Shown here piece by piece: positions 8,205 to 16,095 of a stretch of DNA of 64,000 nt. Source of the stretch: JAAYCI01 sp031549285 (GTDB lineage: Bacteria > Bacillota > Clostridia > Oscillospirales > Ruminococcaceae); NCBI GenBank assembly GCA_031549285.1, contig JAVBPZ010000006.1, positions 62,001 to 126,000 on the forward strand, written 5' to 3'. The position numbers were made by a program, and so were the translations under genes. Position 1 is the stretch's first letter; each line of letters opens with the position of its first letter. The notes beneath the pieces are model-generated. The model saw only the letters and a list, made by a program, of their open reading frames with translations. It ran no database searches and had not been told where the DNA came from.

Positions 8205-11200
8205 TTATTCTTTTTCGTCGCTGTCGGTGGCGGGGGCATCGCCGGTTGTATCGTCTGTTTCATCGGCGGCTTTTGCGCTCTCTTTGGCTAGCGTGTCTTT
8301 TTCGGCTTTGGTCGCCGGCTTTTTCACAGCGGCCGGTTTTTTATCCTCTGCTTTTTCCGGTGCGTCGGCTTTTGCCTTGTCTGCCACTGCCGCTGGCTCA
8401 GGCTGTTCCGCCGTTTCTTTTGCCGCCGACTTCTTGGCCACAGCTTTGGCAGCCGGCGCCTTTTTGGCTTTGGCTGTTTCTTCGTCCGCCTCGGCCTCTT
8501 TGTCTGCTTTTGCCGGCGCTTTCACAGGCTTCTTTTCATTGGTCTTTTTATCCGCCTTCGTTTCCGTGTCGCGCTCTTTGTCCGCAAAGGATTTTTCTTC
8601 TTTTTCCGCGGCTTTGGTGTCCTTACCGGACTTGGCGGCCGTCTTTTTCTGCGTTGTTTTCACCTCGGCCGCTTCGTCGTCTGTGTCTTCTGTCTCGTCC
8701 GTCTCTTCCACAGCTTTGCTCGCTTTGGTTTTGGCGGCTGGCAGCTTCTTCGTGTCTTTTGCGGTGGCAACTTTTTTACCGTTCTTTTCAGCCTTGGCAG
8801 CTTTTTCCGCTTCTTTTTCGGCGGCCAGCTGTGCCGCTTCTTCCTTCGCCAGCTTTTGGGCGGCTTTGTCCTTGCGCGCGCGGCGGTTTTCAATGGCTAC
8901 CCACAGCGGGCCCGCAATGCACACCGTGCTGTACACGCCGGACACCATGCCGAACATCAGCGGCAGCACAAAGGTGAATATGCTATCCAAACCATATACA
9001 ATAGAGAAGATACACACACAGCCCAGCGCAATCAGCGTGGTCAGGGTGGTGTTGATAGACCGCCTCAGGCTTTGGTTGATGGACAGGTTCACCAGCTTGC
9101 CAAAGGACATTCTGCGGCCATACAGGCCACGGTTTTCACGAATACGGTCGTAGATGACCACCGTGTCATTGATGGAGTAGCCCAGAATGGTCAGCAATGC
9201 GGCAATAAAGTTGCCATTCAGCGGAATGCGGAAGATGACAAACACGCCAAAGATAATGATGAGGTCATGCACCAGCGCCACAATGGCGGTAAACCCGCCG
9301 GTCCAACCGCCAATCTTTCGGAACCGGATGGCGATGTAAACCAAAATCAGCAGCATGGCGGCCACCACGGCAACCACACATTTCAGCAGGAACTCACGCC
9401 CCAGGCCCGCGTCTACGTTGTTTACCGACAGCTGCTCAAAGTTCACTGTGCCTTCCTCGGCCGAGGCGGACACCGGGAACGCCTCGTTCAGGACGGCGGT
9501 CAACTCGTCCAGGGTCTCAGCCTCCACCGTCTCGCTGCCCGGCAGGGTGACCGTCAGGGTTTTCGCCTTGGTGGCGGTGTTTTGCCCTTCCTGTACGGAC
9601 ACATCCCCGCCCAGTACCTCGGTAACCACGCCGGTAGCATCGTCCATGTTAAAATCTGTAGAGTACGAATAGGTAACGATGGCGCCGCCCTTGAACTGCA
9701 CATCCATCTTCACCCCAAAGATAAGGCTGAATGCCAGAATGAGCACGATGGCGATAATGGAACCGCCAAAGAAAGCTTTGCGCTTGCCTACGATGTTCAG
9801 CGGTTTTTCTACTTTTTCCTCTTGGCCTTCCTTCAGCCCACCGTACAAAACCGGGTTGCGGCAGATTTTCCATTTGGAAATGGAGGTAAGCATGACCCGG
9901 GTGCAGAACACCCCAAACACAAAGTTCAGTAATACGCCAATAAACAGTGTGAAGCCAAAAGAGTAGATGGCGCCGGCGGTGGAAACGCCGAACCAGTTAA
10001 AGAACGGCCAGGTAACCTTTGCCCACAGGCTGTCGGTGGGGCCAAAGGCGCCCATCAGGATGATGGCCACAATGATAACAGTAACGTTGCCGTCCAGGAT
10101 AGGAGCAAACCCGCGCTGGAAGCCCGCCTTGATGGAAGCGTCCAGCTTTTTACCTCCGCGCAGCTCTTCCTTAATGCGCTCGCTGGTAATCACGTTCGCG
10201 TCCACGCCCATGCCTATGGCCAGTATGATGCCCGCTATACCGGGCAAGGTTAAGGTGAAGCTGTTGAACACCACAAAATACCCGGAAATAAGCGCGATGG
10301 TGGCCGCTACCTGGCCCATCAGCGAAAGGCTTGCAACAAAGCCCGGCAGGCGGTAGTTAAAGATCATAAAGCCCATGACCAGGATGAACGCCAGGATGCC
10401 GGCGATAACCATGGCCTGCAGCGAACGGCTGCCCAGCGTGGGGCTGATGGTGGAATAGCTTTCCGCCTTCATGGCAAACGGCAGTGCGCCGGAATTGATG
10501 GTGTTGGCCAGCGATGCGGCACTCTCCGCTGAAAACTCGCCGGTGATGATGGCGGTATTGTCGGTAATGGCGGAGTTTACTGTTGGCGCGCTAATGACAT
10601 AGTTATCCAGCCAGATGGAAATGGTACCATTTTCTTCCTGGGCCAGCCGGGTGGTGGCTTCGGTAAATTTTTCCTGGCCGCTGGGTTTCAGGGTCAGTTT
10701 CACATAGTGCTGCGCACTGCCGCTGGCAGAGGTCTGCCCATATAGCGCCTCGGCCTTTTCCACGTCACTGCCTTCTAAAATGATATTCTCGGCGGTCACG
10801 CCGGTGGGCTCGCCGGTGGTTTCATCCCGCTCGTTGCCCTCGCGGAAGGACAGGTGCGCGGTGGTGGAAAGTTCCTGTATGGCGGTCTCGGGGTTGAACT
10901 CCGTTTCATCCGCCTGCCACGGGAACCGCAGGATAATACGGCCACGCGCGGCGTCCTTATATATTTCATAGTCGGTAACGCCCAGCGATATCAAGCGCTG
11001 CTCCATAACCTCCTGGGCGGCGGCCATCTGCTCGGGCGTGGTTTCTATCTCCTCATCCGGCGAGAAGGTAACGTCCACACCACCGCGGATATCTATGCCG
11101 AAGCGAATATCCGAGGCGCTTTTCACAATTTGATTTTCGGTATCACCATATTTGGTGCTAATGCCCGCAAAGGTACTGTACGCAAGGAATAAAATGAGAA

Positions 11201-11252
11201 TGGCAACAACCCAAAACCAACCTTTACCCTTGCGGCGCGTTTTCTTCTTCAT
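8205..11252 (-). CDS. secDF: SecDF fused protein translocase subunit with long charged C-terminal tail
   Basis: The proton-driven SecD and SecF partners of SecYEG, fused in one 1015-aa chain. The SecD half (to about residue 450) has one N-terminal TM, the periplasmic P1 region (DIRFGIDIRGGVDV) and five TMs with the LTLPGIAGIILAIGMGVDANVI motif. The SecF half (about 475-785) repeats this with FKGGAIVTYSY and GYSINDTVVIYDRIREN. Fusion is common in Firmicutes. What is odd is the roughly 226-residue tail after residue 790: almost entirely Lys, Ala, Glu, Asp and Thr, with no Cys, presumably cytoplasmic and disordered. The gene is flanked by an own terminator and lies after an aminotransferase gene. 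Confidence 0.96.
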   Translation of the reverse strand: MKKKTRRKGKGWFWVVAILILFLAYSTFAGISTKYGDTENQIVKSASDIRFGIDIRGGVDVTFSPDEEIETTPEQMAAAQEVMEQRLISLGVTDYEIYKDAARGRIILRFPWQADETEFNPETAIQELSTTAHLSFREGNERDETTGEPTGVTAENIILEGSDVEKAEALYGQTSASGSAQHYVKLTLKPSGQEKFTEATTRLAQEENGTISIWLDNYVISAPTVNSAITDNTAIITGEFSAESAASLANTINSGALPFAMKAESYSTISPTLGSRSLQAMVIAGILAFILVMGFMIFNYRLPGFVASLSLMGQVAATIALISGYFVVFNSFTLTLPGIAGIILAIGMGVDANVITSERIKEELRGGKKLDASIKAGFQRGFAPILDGNVTVIIVAIILMGAFGPTDSLWAKVTWPFFNWFGVSTAGAIYSFGFTLFIGVLLNFVFGVFCTRVMLTSISKWKICRNPVLYGGLKEGQEEKVEKPLNIVGKRKAFFGGSIIAIVLILAFSLIFGVKMDVQFKGGAIVTYSYSTDFNMDDATGVVTEVLGGDVSVQEGQNTATKAKTLTVTLPGSETVEAETLDELTAVLNEAFPVSASAEEGTVNFEQLSVNNVDAGLGREFLLKCVVAVVAAMLLILVYIAIRFRKIGGWTGGFTAIVALVHDLIIIFGVFVIFRIPLNGNFIAALLTILGYSINDTVVIYDRIRENRGLYGRRMSFGKLVNLSINQSLRRSINTTLTTLIALGCVCIFSIVYGLDSIFTFVLPLMFGMVSGVYSTVCIAGPLWVAIENRRARKDKAAQKLAKEEAAQLAAEKEAEKAAKAEKNGKKVATAKDTKKLPAAKTKASKAVEETDETEDTDDEAAEVKTTQKKTAAKSGKDTKAAEKEEKSFADKERDTETKADKKTNEKKPVKAPAKADKEAEADEETAKAKKAPAAKAVAKKSAAKETAEQPEPAAVADKAKADAPEKAEDKKPAAVKKPATKAEKDTLAKESAKAADETDDTTGDAPATDSDEKE

Positions 11253-11384
11253 GGCTTCCTCCAGAGTTTACTCAAAATCACGATTTATAATAAAATAATA
11301 TATGCAACCTATTAGCCGTAACGGCGTACGGCTCCGTCCTGCCCCCACGGATTTTTAACATGCCAGGGGGGAACGTTTCCCTGG

Positions 11385-12653
11385 TTACAGACCCAGCAGT
11401 TTTTCCGTGCTGGCCAGCCGCGTGGCAACACACAGCAGCTCGGCGGCGGTTTTCAGTTCCTCTATCGGCGGGAAGGTGGGCGCAATGCGAATGTGCCGGT
11501 CTGCCGGGTCGATGCCATATGGGTAGGCAGCACCCGCACCGGTCAATACCACCCCGGCCTCCTTACACAGCTGCACCACGCGTTTGGCACAGCCATCCAT
11601 CACATACAGGCTGAGGAAATACCCACCATGCGGCTGGGTCCAGCTGGCGATACCGCCGCAGGCGGACAGGCCGGCGTGCAGGGTATCTTCCACCGCGGCA
11701 AAGCGCGGGGCAATCAGTGCCGCGTGCTTTTGCATATGTGCGGCCACACCGCCGTCCTGCTGTAAAAAGCGCACATGGCGCAGCTGGTTCACCTTGTCAA
11801 AGCCGATGGTGATACTAAAAAAATACTGCAGCGCATCACGCAGGTTTGCCGCACTGGCGGCCATAGCAGCCACCCCGGCACCGGCAAAGGTGATTTTGCT
11901 GGTGGAACAGAACAGCAACGGACGGTCTTCACACCCGGCCTCACGGCATACGGTCAATATATTCAGGCAACTTTCCGCCGGCGAGGCAAAATGGTGCACG
12001 CCATAGGCGTTGTCCCAAAAGATTCGGAAATCCGGCGCGGCGGGTTGCATGGCGGCCAGGCGCTGTACGGTTTCATCGCTGTAGGTAAAGCCGTCCGGGT
12101 TTGAATACACCGGAATGCACCAGATGCCTTTCACGGCCGGATCTGCCACCAGTTCCTCCACCAGGTCCATATCCGGGCCGTCGGGGGTCATGGGCACCGT
12201 CAGCAGCTCGAAACCGAAAACCTCGGTAACACGGAAATGCCGGTCATACCCCGGCGCGGGGCATAAAAACTTAATAGGACCGTCGTCTTTCCACGGCTTT
12301 TCCCCGCCAAAGCCCACCCGCCAGGCAAGGTCAATCATGCCGTACATCATCTGCAGGCTGGCGTTGCCGCCTACAAAGACCTCCTCCGGGTGCACGCCCA
12401 GCATACCGGCGAAAAAACGGCGCGCTTCGGGAATGCCCTCCAGGTTTCCATAGTTGCGGGTATCCACGCCGGTATCATCCATATAATCGGTAATGGACAA
12501 CAAGCCCAGCGAAAGATCCAGCTGTTCGGGCGATGGTTTTCCGCGCGACATATCAAGCTTCAGGCCCATCTGGACGAAACGGTTATACTCTTCTTCCAGG
12601 TGCAGCTTTTCCGCTTGCAGCGCGGCGGCATCCATCGCAAAATAATCGGCCAT
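11385..12653 (-). CDS. PLP-dependent aminotransferase of the Asp_aminotransf (PF12897-like) group
   Basis: A class-I-fold aminotransferase of 422 aa, probably acting on aspartate or another amino acid. Visible features are MSRGKPSPEQLDLS near the N-terminus, NYGNLEGIPEARRFFAGMLG, VGGNASLQMMY, FLCPAPGYDRHF (pyridoxal stacking region), IPVYSNPDGFTYSDETV and the probable Schiff-base lysine in FCSTSKITFAGAG. These fit the group once annotated as MocR-like/aspartate aminotransferase. The ATG at 12653 follows AGAGGGGGAAAC; the upstream in-frame start lacks a site. Substrate is not provable from sequence. Confidence 0.85.
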   Translation of the reverse strand: MADYFAMDAAALQAEKLHLEEEYNRFVQMGLKLDMSRGKPSPEQLDLSLGLLSITDYMDDTGVDTRNYGNLEGIPEARRFFAGMLGVHPEEVFVGGNASLQMMYGMIDLAWRVGFGGEKPWKDDGPIKFLCPAPGYDRHFRVTEVFGFELLTVPMTPDGPDMDLVEELVADPAVKGIWCIPVYSNPDGFTYSDETVQRLAAMQPAAPDFRIFWDNAYGVHHFASPAESCLNILTVCREAGCEDRPLLFCSTSKITFAGAGVAAMAASAANLRDALQYFFSITIGFDKVNQLRHVRFLQQDGGVAAHMQKHAALIAPRFAAVEDTLHAGLSACGGIASWTQPHGGYFLSLYVMDGCAKRVVQLCKEAGVVLTGAGAAYPYGIDPADRHIRIAPTFPPIEELKTAAELLCVATRLASTEKLLGL

Positions 12654-12932
12654 GAAAATGTTTCCCCCTCTAAAAAAACAATTCAACCAATTTTGCGAAA
12701 ATGTCCCGCAGGGACACATTTTCCGTGCCGGCCGGTTCTGTGCAACACAAAACGAGGCCCAACCCGCAGGCACTTAAACATTATAATATAGTTCCCGCTA
12801 TAAAACAAGGTTTTTCTGGTGATAGTTTTGTAAGGACAAGATGGGTGAGCACTTACGATAAAGTGCGGGCGGCTCTGCGTTTTGGCGGGTATATACCGCT
12901 GGAAAAGCAATAGCGTGTTTTTGAAGTATGCC

Positions 12933-12961
12933 TTGACAAGCGCTTCCTGTTTCTATTAATA
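12933..12961 (+). promoter_or_regulatory. promoter of tRNA-Ser
   Basis: TTGACA (12933-12938), 17-bp spacer, TTAATA (12956-12961), 27 bp before the tRNA 5' end. Consensus -35 and moderate -10. Confidence 0.65.
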
Positions 12962-12987
12962 TTAATAGGCGGTTCCAAACTGTATAA

Positions 12988-13079
12988 GGAGAGATGGCTG
13001 AGTTGGTCGAAGGCGCACGACTGGAAATCGTGTAACGGCTTATACCCGTTCGAGGGTTCGAATCCCTCTCTCTCCGCCA
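12988..13079 (+). tRNA. tRNA-Ser (anticodon GGA)
   Basis: A 92-nt class II tRNA with encoded CCA. The acceptor stem GGAGAGA/TCTCTCC closes, the anticodon arm is CACGA-CTGGAAA-TCGTG giving GGA, the variable arm is long as in serine tRNAs, and the T arm is GAGGGTTCGAATCCCTC. It precedes the AT-richer LXG cassette and has a scarred partial copy downstream. Confidence 0.97.
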
Positions 13080-13123
13080 AAAGAGACACCCCCATTGGTT
13101 TTATGATTGGGGGTGTCTCTTTT
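13079..13123. terminator. terminator hairpin after tRNA-Ser
   Basis: The arms GAGACACCCCCA and TGGGGGTGTCTC form a 12-bp perfect stem followed by TTTT. Because the arms are flanked by A and T runs, it could stop transcription from either side. Confidence 0.85.
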
Positions 13124-13137
13124 GATGAAAAAGATTT

Positions 13138-13197
13138 GAACCCTCGAGGGTTCATGCGAAGCCGCGCGGCTGAGCTATCCCTCTCTCTCCGCCAAAA
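13138..13197 (+). pseudogene. degenerate tRNA-derived segment (duplicate of the tRNA-Ser 3' end)
   Basis: Positions 13177-13197 repeat 21 bases of the tRNA-Ser 3' end exactly (through CCA and the following A run), and 13145-13153 repeat CGAGGGTTC of its T arm. Between them are 23 unrelated bases where the real tRNA has only two. The segment begins with a perfect 16-bp palindrome, GAACCCTCGAGGGTTC (13138-13153), which looks like two T arms joined head to head. It cannot fold as a tRNA. It could be a recombination or integration scar, or a decayed tandem copy. Confidence 0.6.
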
Positions 13198-13231
13198 ACA
13201 CCTGCCCCCAAGAATGGGGGCAGGTGTTTTT
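13196..13231 (+). terminator. second terminator hairpin, after the tRNA-derived segment
   Basis: The stem ACACCTGCCCCCA/TGGGGGCAGGTGT is followed by TTTTT. Like the first hairpin it directly follows a CCGCCAAAA sequence, so tRNA end plus hairpin appears twice in tandem with diverged stems. From here to 13402 I see no gene. Confidence 0.85.
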
Positions 13232-13402
13232 GGTTCAATCCTAAAGTAATTCGTTCACCCAGCTAAAAAGAACACACTATCATCCACATGCGCGCAAAAT
13301 ACGTTTGCCTTTTCAGTGCACCACCTGCTTCCCCACTCTCTTTTGGTCAGGATACCCTTGCGCAAAATGTCGCAAAAAAATAGACAAAACTTGCTTATTG
13401 TG

Positions 13403-13431
13403 TTGAAAATTGTCGTTTTGTTGTGTATACT
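13403..13431 (+). promoter_or_regulatory. promoter of the LXG toxin cassette
   Basis: TTGAAA (13403-13408), 17-bp spacer, TATACT (13426-13431): a near-consensus housekeeping promoter about 70 bp before the first gene. The leader carries AAAGGGGGT ahead of the start codon. Confidence 0.75.
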
Positions 13432-13502
13432 TTACTTATATGTAAAACTGGGGGAATTATTTTAATTCAACAATTTATGTTCCACACAAAGGGGGTACGG
13501 TA

Positions 13503-13916
13503 ATGGCTACCAAAGCAAACTTGAGTGCGCAAATACGCAGTGCGCAATCAAAACAGACAAGCGCCCAGTCACAGTTGTCCACAATAGCCACACAAATAGC
13601 AGATGTGAACGCAGCAATGAAAGCAATTGAAGATTTGAAAGATCGGGCCGATTCCCAGAAAGCGTCCTTGGATAAATTCGATTGCAAAGACACATATTAT
13701 TGGAATGGCGTCCGTTTTAAAGATTTTGAAAAGAATTATTCCCAAAGCAAGACAGAAGCCAAGAACTATTATGAGGGGTTGGACGCCCTGGCGGACGATC
13801 TGGTTTTTAAAAAAAAGGAACTGCTGAATAAACAGGACGAGCTGAATGGCTCTTTGAACTGGTTCAAACAAATTATTCGTTCGCTGCAAAGCCAATTTGA
13901 AGCTGCAAACAATTAG
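13503..13916 (+). CDS. small coiled-coil helper protein of an LXG operon (YwqH/DUF5082-like)
   Basis: A 137-aa, strongly helical, Gln/Ala/Lys-rich protein without a signal peptide or membrane segment; residues about 5-55 and 85-135 look like two long helices around a short FDCKDTYYWNGVRF turn. Size, helix pattern and first position in an operon with a ~93-aa protein and an LXG protein match YwqH-type (DUF5082) partners of type VII secretion toxins. In that family the small helpers are thought to bind the LXG domain and help targeting. Assignment rests on architecture and context and not on a clear motif. Confidence 0.62.
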   Translation: MATKANLSAQIRSAQSKQTSAQSQLSTIATQIADVNAAMKAIEDLKDRADSQKASLDKFDCKDTYYWNGVRFKDFEKNYSQSKTEAKNYYEGLDALADDLVFKKKELLNKQDELNGSLNWFKQIIRSLQSQFEAANN

Positions 13917-13930
13917 AGGGGGAAAGGCGA

Positions 13931-14212
13931 ATGGCAGATATATTAATTGATACTGGTTCGTTTAACAACGCACTTAGAATCATCAACATGGGATTTTGGC
14001 CGGGGCTTTACGGTTCCACGCTTCGATACAACGCTTCCCCAAAAAGTAACTTTCCAAGCATGATTGCACTTACGGATTATTTTGTAAAAATGGACTCCTT
14101 GCTAAAAAGCTATGATACTTTCTTGAAAAACGATGTCAAGGAATTCAAAAAGATTGGCGAGAAATTTGTGGAAATAGACCAGGCATACAAAAACGCTCTC
14201 GGAGGTCCCTGA
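13931..14212 (+). CDS. small WXG100-like helper protein (YwqI/DUF5344-like)
   Basis: A 93-aa protein encoded 14 bp after the first helper and 2 bp before the toxin gene. It has a central FWPGLYG turn between helical parts and a Lys/Glu-rich second helix, roughly the size and layout of WXG100-type and YwqI (DUF5344) proteins. No signal peptide. It probably forms a helical complex with the LXG domain of the next protein; this is inferred from operon order and family precedent. Confidence 0.6.
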   Translation: MADILIDTGSFNNALRIINMGFWPGLYGSTLRYNASPKSNFPSMIALTDYFVKMDSLLKSYDTFLKNDVKEFKKIGEKFVEIDQAYKNALGGP

Positions 14213-14214
14213 TA

Positions 14215-15990
14215 ATGATCATGCGGCTTGAAAAAAAAGAAGTGCAAGATTTAGTATCCAAGAATCTTACTTCTATGAGTGAACTAACAGGATCTTCCAC
14301 AGAACTTCGAAGTAGGGTACTTGGGTTTGCAGCGGATCGCAGCATATTTAACGGCCATGCCGCCGAAGCGATGGATGCGTATTTGACAGAAGTTCACGGT
14401 ACGCTGCTATCTGCGTGGGGCGCCTGCATTGACTGTTTAAAAGTCAGGTTGGAGAGTTACCATGCAGACATTTCCGCAATCGATGAAAGTGATGGGTTTC
14501 TGATTGACACGGGGTATGTATCAAAGATAGAAGCGGGAATGAATGCATATGATGTGTATTATAAAGTAATTAACATTGATACGAATTCTTTTGTGAACAC
14601 TTACAGTCAATATCTGGATCACGCCGCACCGTCTGTGGATGCTTTGACAGATGGATTAGAACAATGCAACAAAACGGCAAAGAACCTGTTGGAGGCCATG
14701 TATGCCTTAGATAAAAAGTATGCGCAGGTTGACAACGACATCGCCACGATGTTACGCGCTATTGAGCAGGCATGTAACGGCAACAATTTTTTACAGCGTG
14801 ACCCCAAAACCGGAATGTTGAACTACACACCCGGCCTCGCGCTCGAAAGCGATTGGCATAAAAATCTTACACCTACCGATAGCATGATTGACCTGCTTTA
14901 CAATCGCTTTTTCAATGAAGATGGCACGGTGGACTGCCACTATTTGGCAGATATCCTTTCGAAAGAGCCGTATCAGATTTCCGAATATGAGTGGTCGGCG
15001 CTGATGAAGCTGTACCTGAGTGACGATCTTGGTTTTGATGACGTTTGCACAATGTTTTCGGAATACCTGGCAATGAACCCTCACGAGCAAAAAGCAACCG
15101 CAGCGGAACTGGGGCAGCGGCTTATGGCCGTTGTTGTGCTAAGTTCCGAAGCAACTATTTGGTCTGGTGCTCCCATGACACCTGCGGCCGAAAAAAAACT
15201 GCAGGAATGGCTGCGGCGCGCACAGTTGCTGGGTTTCATTGGAACAAGAGATGTCGACTATTTATACAACATATCCGTAGATGATGATTTCTTCAATAAT
15301 GGAATTATCTATTCCTGCGGGACAGCACATACCATGCAAACGTGGAACGAATACAAATCGAACGAATCTGCCGCCATCTATTTGAGTGAGCTTTCGGGCT
15401 ATTTTATTGATGAGGCACGCAAAGTGGATTGGGTTGGCTACGCCATGAGTATTGCACAAACCGCTATAGGGTTCGTTCCAGTTGTTGGACCACTCATATC
15501 AGAGTTATCAAAAATGCAAAAGTATCTTGGCTTACTGAATACTCTGATTGATAATCTTACGAAGGGTGGCAAATATTCCAAAGAAGAAGCGACGAAAAAT
15601 TTGATGCTTGCGATAAATCATTTGGGCGGTCATGTGGCATTTGTTCGCGGGGAAAGCGGATGTATTGTGACGGGGTATTCATTGAATTCATCGGAAGCAA
15701 TAATCAAGCTAAGCGGGTTGTCAAAGGATCTGGGCGTAACGCAGGAACAAGCATTGGAAATTCTGGCAGACAGAACCCATCCGCGTTATGATGATGTTTT
15801 TAAATATGTTTCCGGCACAACGGGCAAATCCAGTACGACGTACGAGACAAAGCTGGGAAAAATTTATTTGGACAATTATAACGCCTTGGTTAAAAAATAT
15901 GGAAATAAGTACCCCAGCCTAAACCAAAGCACTCCCATTAATAAACTTCCCACAGAGGTTCTCAACGAACTTATCGCCTTGGTAAAGTGA
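14215..15990 (+). CDS. LXG-domain toxin candidate (T7SSb effector)
   Basis: A 591-aa protein. The N-terminal ~230 residues are helical with the LXG-type core IFNGHAAEAMDAYLTEVHG (about residues 42-61) followed by LLSAW, as in secreted polymorphic toxins of Gram-positive type VII systems. A middle part follows, then a Gly/Pro-containing hydrophobic patch (AIGFVPVVGPLISE, around 415-430), which often marks the joint to the toxic domain. The last ~158 residues (from about 434) match no toxin family I recognise. The GGAGG site 9 bp upstream supports the first ATG. Base composition is visibly more AT-rich than neighbouring genes. No EssC, EsxA or other secretion genes are in the window. Confidence 0.7.
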   Translation: MIMRLEKKEVQDLVSKNLTSMSELTGSSTELRSRVLGFAADRSIFNGHAAEAMDAYLTEVHGTLLSAWGACIDCLKVRLESYHADISAIDESDGFLIDTGYVSKIEAGMNAYDVYYKVINIDTNSFVNTYSQYLDHAAPSVDALTDGLEQCNKTAKNLLEAMYALDKKYAQVDNDIATMLRAIEQACNGNNFLQRDPKTGMLNYTPGLALESDWHKNLTPTDSMIDLLYNRFFNEDGTVDCHYLADILSKEPYQISEYEWSALMKLYLSDDLGFDDVCTMFSEYLAMNPHEQKATAAELGQRLMAVVVLSSEATIWSGAPMTPAAEKKLQEWLRRAQLLGFIGTRDVDYLYNISVDDDFFNNGIIYSCGTAHTMQTWNEYKSNESAAIYLSELSGYFIDEARKVDWVGYAMSIAQTAIGFVPVVGPLISELSKMQKYLGLLNTLIDNLTKGGKYSKEEATKNLMLAINHLGGHVAFVRGESGCIVTGYSLNSSEAIIKLSGLSKDLGVTQEQALEILADRTHPRYDDVFKYVSGTTGKSSTTYETKLGKIYLDNYNALVKKYGNKYPSLNQSTPINKLPTEVLNELIALVK

Positions 15991-16076
15991 CGATTATTAC
16001 CATCTATCACCAGGGTGTGCGTCATGGCGATTTCCTGTTCTGGGATGCCGGGGACAACTCTACATGCTCGTTCTGA
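15987..16076 (+). pseudogene. 29-codon reading frame between toxin and immunity candidate
   Basis: A GTG overlapping the toxin stop codon (GTGA) opens a 29-codon frame with protein-like composition (YHQGVRHGDFLFWDAGDN) that ends 20 bp before the next gene. It could be a truncated remnant, an alternative C-terminus reached by frameshift, or chance. Confidence 0.3.
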
Positions 16077-16095
16077 AAGTGAGGCAAAGAAAATA

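Noticed and set aside
13138..13197. A second functional tRNA
   Set aside because: Only T-arm and acceptor fragments are present and they cannot fold into a cloverleaf on either strand.
16015..16095. N-terminal extension of the immunity candidate
   Set aside because: The in-frame upstream codons coincide with the 29-codon frame, have no ribosome binding site, and add Cys/Ser-rich sequence unlike the rest of the protein.
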